33,864 nt of DNA from a virus: positions 1-33,864 of IMG/VR virus record IMGVR_UViG_3300044641_007043. The stretch is one strand, 5' to 3'. Positions 9,781 to 17,733 of this stretch are shown piece after piece (position 1 is the stretch's first letter; every line of letters begins with the position of its first letter). Both the position numbers and the translations under genes were made by a program. A model generated the notes under the pieces. The model was given only the letters and a program-made list of their open reading frames with translations. It did not search any database and had not been told where the DNA came from.

Positions 9781-11001
9781 TTAAACTACGGGTGCACCAA
9801 AATATTTAATTGTCATTTCGGTAGCTTGGTCAATATTATAGGCTGCAGTATTTCCACTATCAGTACCACCTTGAGCCATAAAGTTCATGCTCATGCTTAC
9901 AACTTGATCAGTATTTACTTCAGGTATTTGTAACATACTGTAAGGTAGATCAACTATTAGTTTATTTTCTGTGCTTGTGGTTGTAGGCACAGTTGTTGAT
10001 CCACCTAGGCCAATAGTAATAGCAAATAAGTTTTGATCATAGGTACCAGCTTGAGTTTGTAACGCGCTCATTAGTGTGGCACTATTAGTAGATCTTAAGT
10101 ATGCTGTTAGGTTGCCACTAATAGCTCTGGTTCCAGTAAAGTAATCGCAAGGCTTGTTAACAACACCAATTTGAGCTGGTATTAAGTAGGTTAGATTATT
10201 AGCTATAGTAATACTGCCACCAGTAATTGGGAAAGTATAAGTTACAGCACTTTGACCAAATGCGGCTAAAGCTGAGCTAACAATATTAATAGTACTTAGT
10301 TTATTAGAAATGTATTTTGCAGCGGTATCTTTTACTAGGTAACTACCAGTAATTCCTCCTCCTGCACCAAAAGTACCAGCACTAGCAGTCGCTGCTGTTC
10401 CTAGTGTTCGCATTTCCTGAAACTTGCCTGCCCACTGAATTGAGGCAACTTGATCAATACCAAAATCAATAGTTGCACTTTCCATAGCACAGTTATCTAG
10501 TACATAGGTTGTATTATCAAACACAATTATCATACCAAATTGTTGTAGCTTATTTTTATTACTGTTGGCAGTAGTAATTGTTGCGTATGGTGCTACACCA
10601 GTTGCACCTGCTGTTTCCGTATAAGCTGCTCCAGCAGTACCAATAGCAATATTACTTAATAGCGCATTCCAAAGTACTCGTTCTTCGCAACGTACAGTAT
10701 CGCCAGTATCGATTACACCATCTGGTACTGTGTCGCTATATTTGGGACGAATATAAGTTGAAAAACTAAAATCTCCGGCTTCTAGGCTAGTATTAAAACT
10801 ACGTTGGCCGCGACTTGCAGTTGTTCCACTTTCATTAAGTGTTACAGTTTCTGAACCAGTAGTTTGACTAAAGCTTAAGCCATCAAGTACTTGTAGTTCA
10901 AAAGTTGTAGCATTTGTATGAGTAGTTGTTTGAACCGCACCAACGCTATCTACACGAGTAGTGAAGAATACCTTGGCATTACGAATTAAATTTATTGACA
11001 T
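9781..11001 (-). CDS. Major tail (tube) protein
   Basis: This 406-residue protein is rich in Thr, Ser, Gly and Ala with little charge, as in tail tube proteins. It lies between the tail terminator and the chaperones. The N-terminus (MSINLIRNAKVFFTTRVDSVG) and the region from residue 330 (ENKLIVDLPYSMLQIPEVN) fit long major tail proteins of siphoviruses. The mid-part, about residues 95-330, may hold surface-exposed insertions. Its ribosome site is AAAGGAAATT before ATG. The terminator after the gene fits its expected role as the most abundant tail protein. Confidence 0.85.
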   Translation of the reverse strand: MSINLIRNAKVFFTTRVDSVGAVQTTTHTNATTFELQVLDGLSFSQTTGSETVTLNESGTTASRGQRSFNTSLEAGDFSFSTYIRPKYSDTVPDGVIDTGDTVRCEERVLWNALLSNIAIGTAGAAYTETAGATGVAPYATITTANSNKNKLQQFGMIIVFDNTTYVLDNCAMESATIDFGIDQVASIQWAGKFQEMRTLGTAATASAGTFGAGGGITGSYLVKDTAAKYISNKLSTINIVSSALAAFGQSAVTYTFPITGGSITIANNLTYLIPAQIGVVNKPCDYFTGTRAISGNLTAYLRSTNSATLMSALQTQAGTYDQNLFAITIGLGGSTTVPTTTSTENKLIVDLPYSMLQIPEVNTDQVVSMSMNFMAQGGTDSGNTAAYNIDQATEMTIKYFGAPVV

Positions 11002-11086
11002 AGTAATTTCCTTTGTGAGAGATATTCTATACTACTTAACAATTACTAGATCATTATCTGTATTTGTCTTTGAGTATTTATTACCT

Positions 11087-11527
11087 CTATAATAGTTCAT
11101 ATCTTACCTGTAGGCTTATCTCTCCAATTGCATACGGGGCGAGAAGCCCTTCGTCTGTGGTTATTGAAGTGACTAAAATCTCTGTAGTCTCAGCTCCTGT
11201 TTCGGTATCATAGACCAGAGTTCTATTTGCATCTATACAGCGTTCTACATCATCAAGGAGCTGTTCTAATTGTTCTTGCGAACTATCACTTTTACAATAT
11301 AACTTAAGACTAAGTGTTAACAAGCCCCAAGTAAATTCGCTAGGTAAATACTCTCGCAATTCCATACCAGGCGTTATATAAACGCTGGGAAAATCTTGTA
11401 TTTCGTCCCAGAATTTTAGCTGAGCATAGCAATTACCATAGATATTAGTTAAGTACGGTGCATCACCTGTTAGGTTTACCCTAATTTTTTCAGCAAGGGC
11501 TTCTGTGATCTTTCTACGTTTACTCAT
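11087..11527 (-). CDS. Tail terminator protein
   Basis: A 146-residue protein with the fold pattern and position of siphovirus tail terminators (lambda gpU or HK97 gp10-type region). It has an N-terminal helix (KRRKITEALAEKIRVNL), central strands with an aromatic-proline segment (FPSVYITPGMELREYLP), a helix (QEQLEQLLDDVERCIDAN) and a final strand (GEISLQVRYELL). The protein caps the growing tail tube and joins it to the head. Its ATG overlaps the stop of the neck gene by 4 bp. About 85 bp without a gene separate it from the major tail gene. Assignment from order and pattern. Confidence 0.75.
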   Translation of the reverse strand: MSKRRKITEALAEKIRVNLTGDAPYLTNIYGNCYAQLKFWDEIQDFPSVYITPGMELREYLPSEFTWGLLTLSLKLYCKSDSSQEQLEQLLDDVERCIDANRTLVYDTETGAETTEILVTSITTDEGLLAPYAIGEISLQVRYELL

Positions 11528-13137
11528 ACTAACACTGCCCTCATACGTGTTATCATTTGTTCTTGCATGATTTCCCTAATTGACTTTGATATTAGCAATT
11601 TAGGGTCTCTGCTTCTAGGAAACTCTTGTCGACCACCAGCACTAAAAGTAGCATATGGATACTTCATATAGTTGTAGTAGGCAGTTATCATACCCTCACG
11701 ACCCTGAGTCAATCTTTCTACTTGAGCACTTTCAGCAAATCTACCGGTTCTGTAATTAAGAACATCTGTCCTATCCCCGTTGCCCATATTTTGACGAATT
11801 TTTTGATGGAGCAAACTATTTATAATATTTTGAAGATTGCTAAGATTTGACTCATCAGCTACTAAAGGAGTAGGAGATGATTTTACCTTTTGTTTAGGTT
11901 TTCTAGGTAAAATGTCTTTTTTTACTTTTGGTTTAATAAAGCCTGAAAGAACTGGTGTAGTTTTTGTTGTTTTACTTTTACTATTTTTAGTTCTTTTTTG
12001 TGCAAATTTTTGTACAGGCTCACCTTTTATATTTTGAACTATATTATACAAGATATAATCTAAAGCACTGGGAGATCCTCTGCCTTTAGATAGTCTGTTA
12101 ATTATCTCTACACCTAATGTAGTTCTGCCTAAATTTTTAAATTGTTGTGCTAATTTAGTTAGTACTTGTTTTGGTAAACCTAATTTAACTCTTTTTTCTA
12201 GTATAGAACCTTTTCGTTGATTAATAACAGCATTTTCAAAAGTCACTACATTACCACCTACAAAAACAAATAAAGTCATAAACCCATCAGAAAAATCTTT
12301 TGTTATTTCTATAGATATTTCTGTTTGTCTTGTTTCTTGTAGGAACTGTGTTGTTGCTTGATTAACTTTTTGAACAGGATCTGGTCCTGCATTACTATCA
12401 TTAATTACATCAAAAATAATTTGTAATAATTTAGGACTATTAAACTGAAGCTTATACTCATCTGGGCCAGATTTATAAATAGTACTAGTATGTCCAAAGT
12501 TTAATGCTTTACCTAAACTTAAGTTTTCAAACCCCTTATTCTTCTTAATTTTATCTTTAGTATTTGCATCTAGTATAGGTGCAAATATATTTCTTATTGA
12601 ATCAAAGGTAGGAAAAATAAAATATTTTCTATTTGCGGTTGATAAATCTGTTAGCTCTATTACATCATTAAATAAATTTCCTACATTTTTTAATAACTGA
12701 CCAGGCTGAGAGTTACTAATTATAGTTTGTAATTTATTTTGTAAGGCTACACTTGTTTGCCCTTTAGTTTCTAGTGAAAGGTCATCTACCGCGGCCCGTA
12801 TAATTTCAAGTATTAACTGGGACTCTTCAAGACCAAACTGAATTTCATTGTAATCTGATTCAATAGGTTCATAGTCTGAACCAATAATTTCTTTTAAACT
12901 TTTAGGTATATTCTGATATTTTTTTAATTCATTACGAATACTATTATAGTCTATAATTAATAAACTAGGAAATTTAGCATCTATAATTTGTCTAAAGTCT
13001 AAATTTTTTCGTTGATATAGCTTTAGATCCTCTTCTGCTTTATTAGTAGCTTTATTAACGACAGTGCCTATACTATTTAATAATTCATTACCTAAATCTT
13101 TTATAAAAGGCACATTTGCAAATTGATTTATAGACAT
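11524..13137 (-). CDS. Large neck or tail-completion protein, unknown family
   Basis: This 537-residue protein lies between the connector and the tail terminator, where most siphoviruses have two proteins of 100-150 residues (head closure and tail completion). The first 370 residues are helical with many Asn, Ile and Lys. About 375-410 is a very basic low-complexity linker (KRTKNSKSKTTK). The last 85 residues (NYRTGRFAESAQVER... MKYPYATFSAGGRQEFPRS) look like a separate domain that I recall from neck proteins of other phages, ending with a helix (KSIREIMQEQMITRMRAVLV). I infer a structural neck protein with an added N-terminal module; the function of that module is unknown. Confidence 0.6.
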   Translation of the reverse strand: MSINQFANVPFIKDLGNELLNSIGTVVNKATNKAEEDLKLYQRKNLDFRQIIDAKFPSLLIIDYNSIRNELKKYQNIPKSLKEIIGSDYEPIESDYNEIQFGLEESQLILEIIRAAVDDLSLETKGQTSVALQNKLQTIISNSQPGQLLKNVGNLFNDVIELTDLSTANRKYFIFPTFDSIRNIFAPILDANTKDKIKKNKGFENLSLGKALNFGHTSTIYKSGPDEYKLQFNSPKLLQIIFDVINDSNAGPDPVQKVNQATTQFLQETRQTEISIEITKDFSDGFMTLFVFVGGNVVTFENAVINQRKGSILEKRVKLGLPKQVLTKLAQQFKNLGRTTLGVEIINRLSKGRGSPSALDYILYNIVQNIKGEPVQKFAQKRTKNSKSKTTKTTPVLSGFIKPKVKKDILPRKPKQKVKSSPTPLVADESNLSNLQNIINSLLHQKIRQNMGNGDRTDVLNYRTGRFAESAQVERLTQGREGMITAYYNYMKYPYATFSAGGRQEFPRSRDPKLLISKSIREIMQEQMITRMRAVLV

Positions 13138-13706
13138 TACTGGTAATCCGCCATGTAGAGATCAAATACTCGTCTAATATGCGCTGGTAAGTTACTAGTT
13201 TGCACATACTCAATTTGTGTATTATTAGTACCAGCAGCTTTAGTAGACTTAATAGCTGCATCATTATCTTTATAGTAGGTTAACAAATCCATACAAGCAA
13301 CTTTTAAATCTTCTGGTACAGTTTCATAACCACCAAAGTAGGCGATTTTATAACCACGAATTAGTTTTTCAAATATGCCACTGGAGTGAAGGCTAATTAT
13401 ATCATCGCCATCTTGTACCCAGTCAGTAAATTTTACTAAAGAGGTCCAAGTTTGACCATAGTCTTTACTCTGTTGAACACTAGTTACATTTGCTACTGGA
13501 ATTTCATGTAGTAGGATACGATCAAATCCACCTGTACTATACTCTATAATTGGATCATTATAGTAATCTATAAATGTACGTTTGCAATAAGTTTTTGCAA
13601 ACTGCGAAACCTTAGGAATTAAGCTATCAATTTCACCGTCAGAATTTGCGCTATTAATTCCCTTGTACGACTTATATTCTTGTCTGGTAAAAAGGCTTAA
13701 TCCCAT
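13137..13706 (-). CDS. Head-tail connector protein (gp6-like)
   Basis: This 189-residue protein has an N-terminal helical region (DGEIDSLIPKVSQFAKTYCKRTF), a beta-rich middle (ILLHEIPVANVTSVQQSKDYG) and a helical end (PEDLKVACMDLLTYYKDND). This is the pattern of the HK97 gp6 / SPP1 gp15 connector family, which forms a ring under the portal. It follows the capsid gene after a terminator and uses the ribosome site GGAGATACC, the same as the tape measure gene. Its stop overlaps the next ATG by one base. Confidence 0.8.
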   Translation of the reverse strand: MGLSLFTRQEYKSYKGINSANSDGEIDSLIPKVSQFAKTYCKRTFIDYYNDPIIEYSTGGFDRILLHEIPVANVTSVQQSKDYGQTWTSLVKFTDWVQDGDDIISLHSSGIFEKLIRGYKIAYFGGYETVPEDLKVACMDLLTYYKDNDAAIKSTKAAGTNNTQIEYVQTSNLPAHIRRVFDLYMADYQ

Positions 13707-13727
13707 GGTATCTCCTCTATGTTTCCG

Positions 13728-13777
13728 GGCTAGACTCGTTAGAATCTAGCCAAGAAACAGGGCTTTATAGCCCTGTT
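13728..13777 (-). terminator. Terminator after the capsid gene, with a second hairpin
   Basis: On the minus strand AACAGGGCT pairs with AGCCCTGTT (loop of 4) followed by TCTT. A second stem, GGCTAGA with TCTAGCC, follows at 13728-13751. Partial termination here would favour capsid over tail transcripts. Confidence 0.7.
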
Positions 13778-13795
13778 AGTTCCCATCCCTGAGAA

Positions 13796-15730
13796 TTAGG
13801 CTACGTAACGTAGAGCGCTTACGCCCTGACCAAGATTAGTAGTAACTTGAGTCATGCCAGTACGTAGGCTGGCAACCATTACGCGACGTTGTGTTTCAAC
13901 TAGGTCGTCGGTATCAACACGTAGACCACGCTGATTACCAACTAGGAAGTTACCTGGTGCAAAGCAGATTGCTCCAACAGCAGCAGCGGCTTTATCAGCA
14001 AACTCAGCACTTACTAGAACTGGAGTATTAGCAACGCTACCGATTTGACCTGTTAGTAAAGTAGCTTGTGTGCCAACTTTATCAACAGTTAGGAAGTTGT
14101 CGTCATCTAGTAGGTCGTAGTAACCGTCTGTGCTTACAATATAAACTAGCTCAGCAGGATCTAAGCCCCAAGCACCTAGGTCACGACGCATTGCACGTAG
14201 AAGTGCAACTGTTAGCTTAGCGTTATCGCTAATGTCTAGATTAACTGCGCTTGTTTCGTCGTATGTGGCAAGACCTTTAACGGGATCTCCACCAGAACCA
14301 ACACCACGTAGCATTGCGCGATCAACAGCGCGAGCAACACGGCGAACCATTGCATCACGAATAACAGGCATAATTGCTAGTAAAGCGTCTTCTTCTTCTT
14401 CGAAGGCTACGTACTCGTTTGTAGCAACTTTGTATGCGTTAAGAGTGATCTCTTTAAGAGCGTGAACAGCAGTAGTACCAGCTGAAGCTGTTGCACCAAA
14501 CTGGCTATTCTGAACCCATGTTGCAACACCTGCTTCTGGATTAACAGGAATAGTCATTACGTTAGTTTGCATTGCAATACCACGTAGGGTAGGAGCAACG
14601 ACTAAGCGACGACGAACTTCGTTTTCCATTGCTAGGCTAACTTCTAGTTCCCAAGTTGCGCTTGGCTGGTGAGGGCTTTGACCTGTACCACCATACTTTT
14701 GAACTAGTTCACGACCTAGACGTGTCTGGTCGATTGCTTTGCCGCTCATCTTGGCTAAGAGAACTGCTTTCTCTTTGTCAGCATAGCTCATTTCGCCAGC
14801 TTTGCCATCAACGAATTGCATCTTGCTTTTCTGAATAGCTTCTAGCTCTTGTGCTTTTTCTTTTAGAGCAGCTTCTAGGCCAGTGATAACACTCTTGGTG
14901 CTTTCAGCTTGCTCTTGGAAGCGCTTCTCTACTTCGGCTAGTAGCTTTTCTGCACCAGTTTCAGTAGGAGTTACAGCAGCAACAGCTGCTTTGATACGTG
15001 CTTGTAGCTCAGCTTCTGCTTGTTCACGAGCAGCTTTCTCAGCTTCTACACGAGCTTGTTCTTCTTTGATAGCCTTAGCAGCTTGCTGTGCAGCGTCTTG
15101 AGCTGTTTGGGCTAGTAATTGCTTTAATTCTTCTGGAGTCATGTCCAATTCCTCTTTGGTTGTGCTCTTTGCTTGCCTAGTGGTGTCTAGCCCTTTAGCT
15201 GACTCGCTTTGGGGTGCAAATTGCTCTATAAATTCACGATACTCCGTAATGGAGTTAAACGATTTTGAAAGATTAAAAAGTGTGTTTTGATTTGCTGGTA
15301 CCGAAACTACCGAAATTTCATGTAATTCTAAGTCTTTGACTAGGAAAACTTCTGCGGCTGTATTATATTCCGCATCTTTAATTCTAAATCCAACTGAAAA
15401 TGCTGTTAAAACTTCGTCTTTGATAAGCTGGTATACTTTTTCAGCAGCTTTTGAGATCCTAGCTTTAATCCATAATCCTTTTGCATCTACTTTGTGCTCA
15501 GTCATACGACCAACTGGTTGAGTATGGTCATGAAATGCTAGGATAACAGGATTTTTTATGTAGTTCTCTAAGCCTCTTTCCCAAACTGAGATGGGGATTA
15601 CATCGCCGTGTCTGTCAACATCCACAGTTGATGCGTATCCACTAATCTCAATTACGTCTGGTTCTGCTGGTAGCGGCTCAGCTTTAGTAAAGACACTGTT
15701 AAAGTACAGGATCTTATTTTTGTCTACCAT
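13796..15730 (-). CDS. Fused prohead protease, scaffold and HK97-fold major capsid protein
   Basis: A single 644-residue frame carries three functions. Residues 1-155 are an S78 prohead protease: H67 or H69 in FHDHTQPVGRM, S112 in FSVGF and the strand LHEISVVSVPAN are characteristic. Residues 195-300 are a charged coiled coil (EEQARVEAEKAAREQAEAE) like the delta scaffold domain. Residues 310-644 are an HK97-type capsid protein, ending GQGVSALRYVA. In HK97 the protease and capsid are separate genes. Here the protease presumably cuts in cis or trans to release the shell protein. The ribosome site is GAGGAAATT before ATG. An internal in-frame start at codon 197 could give extra scaffold-capsid subunits without protease. 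Confidence 0.92.
   Translation of the reverse strand: MVDKNKILYFNSVFTKAEPLPAEPDVIEISGYASTVDVDRHGDVIPISVWERGLENYIKNPVILAFHDHTQPVGRMTEHKVDAKGLWIKARISKAAEKVYQLIKDEVLTAFSVGFRIKDAEYNTAAEVFLVKDLELHEISVVSVPANQNTLFNLSKSFNSITEYREFIEQFAPQSESAKGLDTTRQAKSTTKEELDMTPEELKQLLAQTAQDAAQQAAKAIKEEQARVEAEKAAREQAEAELQARIKAAVAAVTPTETGAEKLLAEVEKRFQEQAESTKSVITGLEAALKEKAQELEAIQKSKMQFVDGKAGEMSYADKEKAVLLAKMSGKAIDQTRLGRELVQKYGGTGQSPHQPSATWELEVSLAMENEVRRRLVVAPTLRGIAMQTNVMTIPVNPEAGVATWVQNSQFGATASAGTTAVHALKEITLNAYKVATNEYVAFEEEEDALLAIMPVIRDAMVRRVARAVDRAMLRGVGSGGDPVKGLATYDETSAVNLDISDNAKLTVALLRAMRRDLGAWGLDPAELVYIVSTDGYYDLLDDDNFLTVDKVGTQATLLTGQIGSVANTPVLVSAEFADKAAAAVGAICFAPGNFLVGNQRGLRVDTDDLVETQRRVMVASLRTGMTQVTTNLGQGVSALRYVA
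15140..15155 (-). promoter_or_regulatory. Internal ribosome site and ATG for a protease-less capsid product
   Basis: Within the fused capsid gene, AGGAATTGGAC precedes ATG at 15142 in frame (codon 197, MTPEELKQLL), exactly at the protease-scaffold boundary. It would yield a 448-residue scaffold-capsid protein. That matches the stoichiometric need for far more capsid than protease. Inference from the sequence only. Confidence 0.6.
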
Positions 15731-15738
15731 AATTTCCT

Positions 15739-16920
15739 CTATTCATTTCCACCCTGGGGCCTACCCCCTTGGGATGGATTTGCTGCACTACCAGCAATGT
15801 TAGCTGGAATTCTTATCTCGTCGGCTCCCGCTAGCTTGTCATAGCGGAGTTCCTGGCGAGCTTCGTTAGGTGTTATAATACCGCCGTTGACCAGTGTAGC
15901 GTGGTAGCTGGCAATATCTTTAATATCTGGTTGTAAGGCCGAAACCGTTTGTGTGATGGCTTCTATGTCGTAGCCAAAGTACCGTTCTACAGCACTTACC
16001 CAGGACTTAGCAATAGGCATTACAGTTTCTAAGTAGAATAGGCGTAGGTTAGGAGCAATGTTAGCGTTGTTGCCGCCCATTAACAAGATAGGCGGAACGC
16101 CTAGTGCCTGTAAAATCTTTTCCTGATGAGTCTTGATCGATTGATCAAAGTCCATTTCTTTAAAACTGGTGTCCGTAATCTTTTGTGGCTTCAATCCACT
16201 ATCCAAGATAACCGGACGGCGACCACCCACTTTAGGATTGTACTTTTGCTGCCAGTACTGTATGGTACGCTCTTTGGCTATAGTCGATAATGTATTCTCG
16301 GTTGTAAGCACCATGCCAAACACAGCACCATTTTCAAAGAACGCATCCTGAAACTGTTCCATGTTGTACAAGGTCCGAATCGAACGCTGTGCACTTTCCA
16401 GCCTACTAGATCCCCGGTAAATACTATCACTACTCAGGTCTTTGAGTGAGAATACCTCCCCTTCCCTAAAGTCTACCAATCCGTTGTAACGGTATCCACG
16501 AATAAAGGTCTTTTCATCGGTGAGTATTTCTACACGCGAAGCGGGCAGGTGGTAGAGAAACGTACCGTCGTAGTGTACAAACACATTGCCTTCTAGTAAA
16601 TAGTCGGTAAATATGTTTTTACGAAAATCTTGTGCCGATTGGTAGGGGTTAGGTCTGTAGTTTAGCATGGTAGCTAGGGACTTTTGACGAGTACCTACAA
16701 CCACACCCTCGTACAACTTATCCTTGACGTCATAGTCTAAACCCGCACAAGCACTTACAATTAAGTTAACGCCGCGGTTAACCATTTCAACACGCTTAAA
16801 CGCTTGCTGATAGGTAAGGGGCGCAGTGGTACCAATCATGGTACCCTCTTCTTGTGCTATTCTAACCTGCGCAGGATTGAGTTTCCAGCGCAAGTCACTA
16901 AAAAATTGTTTTATTCCCAC
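15739..16920 (-). CDS. Portal protein, HK97 type
   Basis: I chose the GTG at 16920 (VGIKQFFSDLRWKL) because GGAG lies 6 bases before it; this gives 393 residues, near the usual size. Typical portal features are RVEMVNRGVNLIVSACAGLDYDV early, the segment LATMLNYRPNPYQSAQDFRK, the clip-like GVPPILLMGG and the region LRLFYLETVMPIAKSWVSAVERYF. The C-terminus is Gly/Pro-rich (NPSQGGRPQGGNE). It forms the dodecameric DNA channel at the capsid vertex and docks the terminase. It overlaps the HNH gene by 23 bp and is followed 8 bp later by the capsid gene. An in-frame extension to 17058 exists but would lie inside the HNH gene. Confidence 0.88.
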   Translation of the reverse strand: MGIKQFFSDLRWKLNPAQVRIAQEEGTMIGTTAPLTYQQAFKRVEMVNRGVNLIVSACAGLDYDVKDKLYEGVVVGTRQKSLATMLNYRPNPYQSAQDFRKNIFTDYLLEGNVFVHYDGTFLYHLPASRVEILTDEKTFIRGYRYNGLVDFREGEVFSLKDLSSDSIYRGSSRLESAQRSIRTLYNMEQFQDAFFENGAVFGMVLTTENTLSTIAKERTIQYWQQKYNPKVGGRRPVILDSGLKPQKITDTSFKEMDFDQSIKTHQEKILQALGVPPILLMGGNNANIAPNLRLFYLETVMPIAKSWVSAVERYFGYDIEAITQTVSALQPDIKDIASYHATLVNGGIITPNEARQELRYDKLAGADEIRIPANIAGSAANPSQGGRPQGGNE

Positions 16921-17356
16921 GGCTATCTCCACTGGTAAACTCACTAAACGGAGATCCCCACGTAGGCTGCTGGAAAACTTCACCACTCTGTTTCTGACGC
17001 TGCAGTTCCAACCAATGCTGCTGTTTTTGAGCAGTACCCAGACCAGGCGCTTTGCCAAATATCTGGTGTAGCCTGACGTGGTGTGGATTACATAGTGTGT
17101 ACACTAGTTCGTACAGCTCACGGTGATGCTCACTAATGAACTGATCCCGTACCCTAAGTACCTCATCATCCGTATCAAGCTCAATGCCCAGTTGTTGGCA
17201 CCAGCGTTCAAGGAGTAGGGTAATACTGTGGGTATGGTGTAGTTCAAGGTCTTGGTTGGTTCCACAAACCCAGCAAGTGGATTGCTTCTGGTAAGCACCC
17301 TTGGCACGGTCTCGGATCCATTTTACAGGTATACGTTTTTGAGTATTTTTTGCCAT
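16898..17356 (-). CDS. HNH endonuclease, packaging associated
   Basis: A 152-residue HNH nuclease. CWVCG (C28, C31) and the later YTLCNPHHVRLH (C89, H92, H93) would hold zinc, and LELHHTH (H40, H41) supplies the catalytic histidine. HNH proteins encoded next to terminase and portal are required for DNA packaging in HK97-like phages, where they assist terminase cleavage. It lies between the terminase and portal genes. A strong promoter (17366-17394) ends just before it, so the transcript is predicted to start within a few bases of the ATG, and no Shine-Dalgarno sequence is visible. Its 3' end overlaps the portal start. Confidence 0.85.
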   Translation of the reverse strand: MAKNTQKRIPVKWIRDRAKGAYQKQSTCWVCGTNQDLELHHTHSITLLLERWCQQLGIELDTDDEVLRVRDQFISEHHRELYELVYTLCNPHHVRLHQIFGKAPGLGTAQKQQHWLELQRQKQSGEVFQQPTWGSPFSEFTSGDSRGNKTIF

Positions 17357-17365
17357 AATGTTAGT

Positions 17366-17394
17366 ATTATACCACCGGGGCAGCTATAAGTCAA
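17366..17394 (-). promoter_or_regulatory. Sigma-70 promoter with near-leaderless start for the HNH-portal unit
   Basis: Minus strand TTGACT, 17 bp, TATAAT. Only nine bases separate the -10 box from the HNH ATG at 17356, so the mRNA leader would be about 2-4 nt. The -35 box overlaps the last codons of the exported-protein gene. Confidence 0.7.
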
Positions 17395-17702
17395 TGCACA
17401 TTTTCAGTCTTGGGGGTAGTGTACGTTTCACTTACAGTACCCACTCCTAGTAGGCATGCTGTACTTTTATGTACTATAACTAGCGTCCAAGCATCAGTTT
17501 TAGGGTTTTTAAATATAAGATAACTAGAGTTGGCCTCTAAATTTTGCCCACGCCACCATGGTTGCTCAGCAATATCTTTGTCACCTACTACCTCTAAGAA
17601 CCGACTAAAAGGGCCACATAGTACAGGAGTTTGTACATACCCAAAATCTTGGGCTACTGCCGCGCTGGAAACCAATCCCGCAACAAGAATAAATTTTTTC
17701 AC
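17391..17702 (-). CDS. Small exported (periplasmic) protein, unknown function
   Basis: The chosen start is GTG at 17702, preceded by AGAAGGATTACACAA; the longer in-frame extension lies inside the terminase gene. The 103-residue product has a clear Sec signal (VKKFILVAGLVSSAAVAQ, likely cut after AVA) and a compact domain with two Cys (LCGPFSRFLE and STACLLGVG) and the strand TDAWTLVIVHK. I recall similar small signal-peptide proteins with this Cys pattern in proteobacteria and their phages, with no known function. Sitting inside the packaging operon it is a moron-like insertion. A disulfide between the two Cys is plausible. Confidence 0.7.
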   Translation of the reverse strand: MKKFILVAGLVSSAAVAQDFGYVQTPVLCGPFSRFLEVVGDKDIAEQPWWRGQNLEANSSYLIFKNPKTDAWTLVIVHKSTACLLGVGTVSETYTTPKTENVH

Positions 17703-17733
17703 TTGTGTAATCCTTCTAGTTATGTTATAATTA

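Noticed and set aside
16115-16130. CTGATGAG in the portal gene as a hammerhead core
   Set aside because: It is isolated, with no stem II-GAAA and no cleavage strand. It is coding sequence on the other strand.
17104-17307. Minus-strand open frame of 67 codons inside the HNH gene
   Set aside because: It is an out-of-frame shadow of the HNH coding sequence, which has clear zinc and catalytic motifs.
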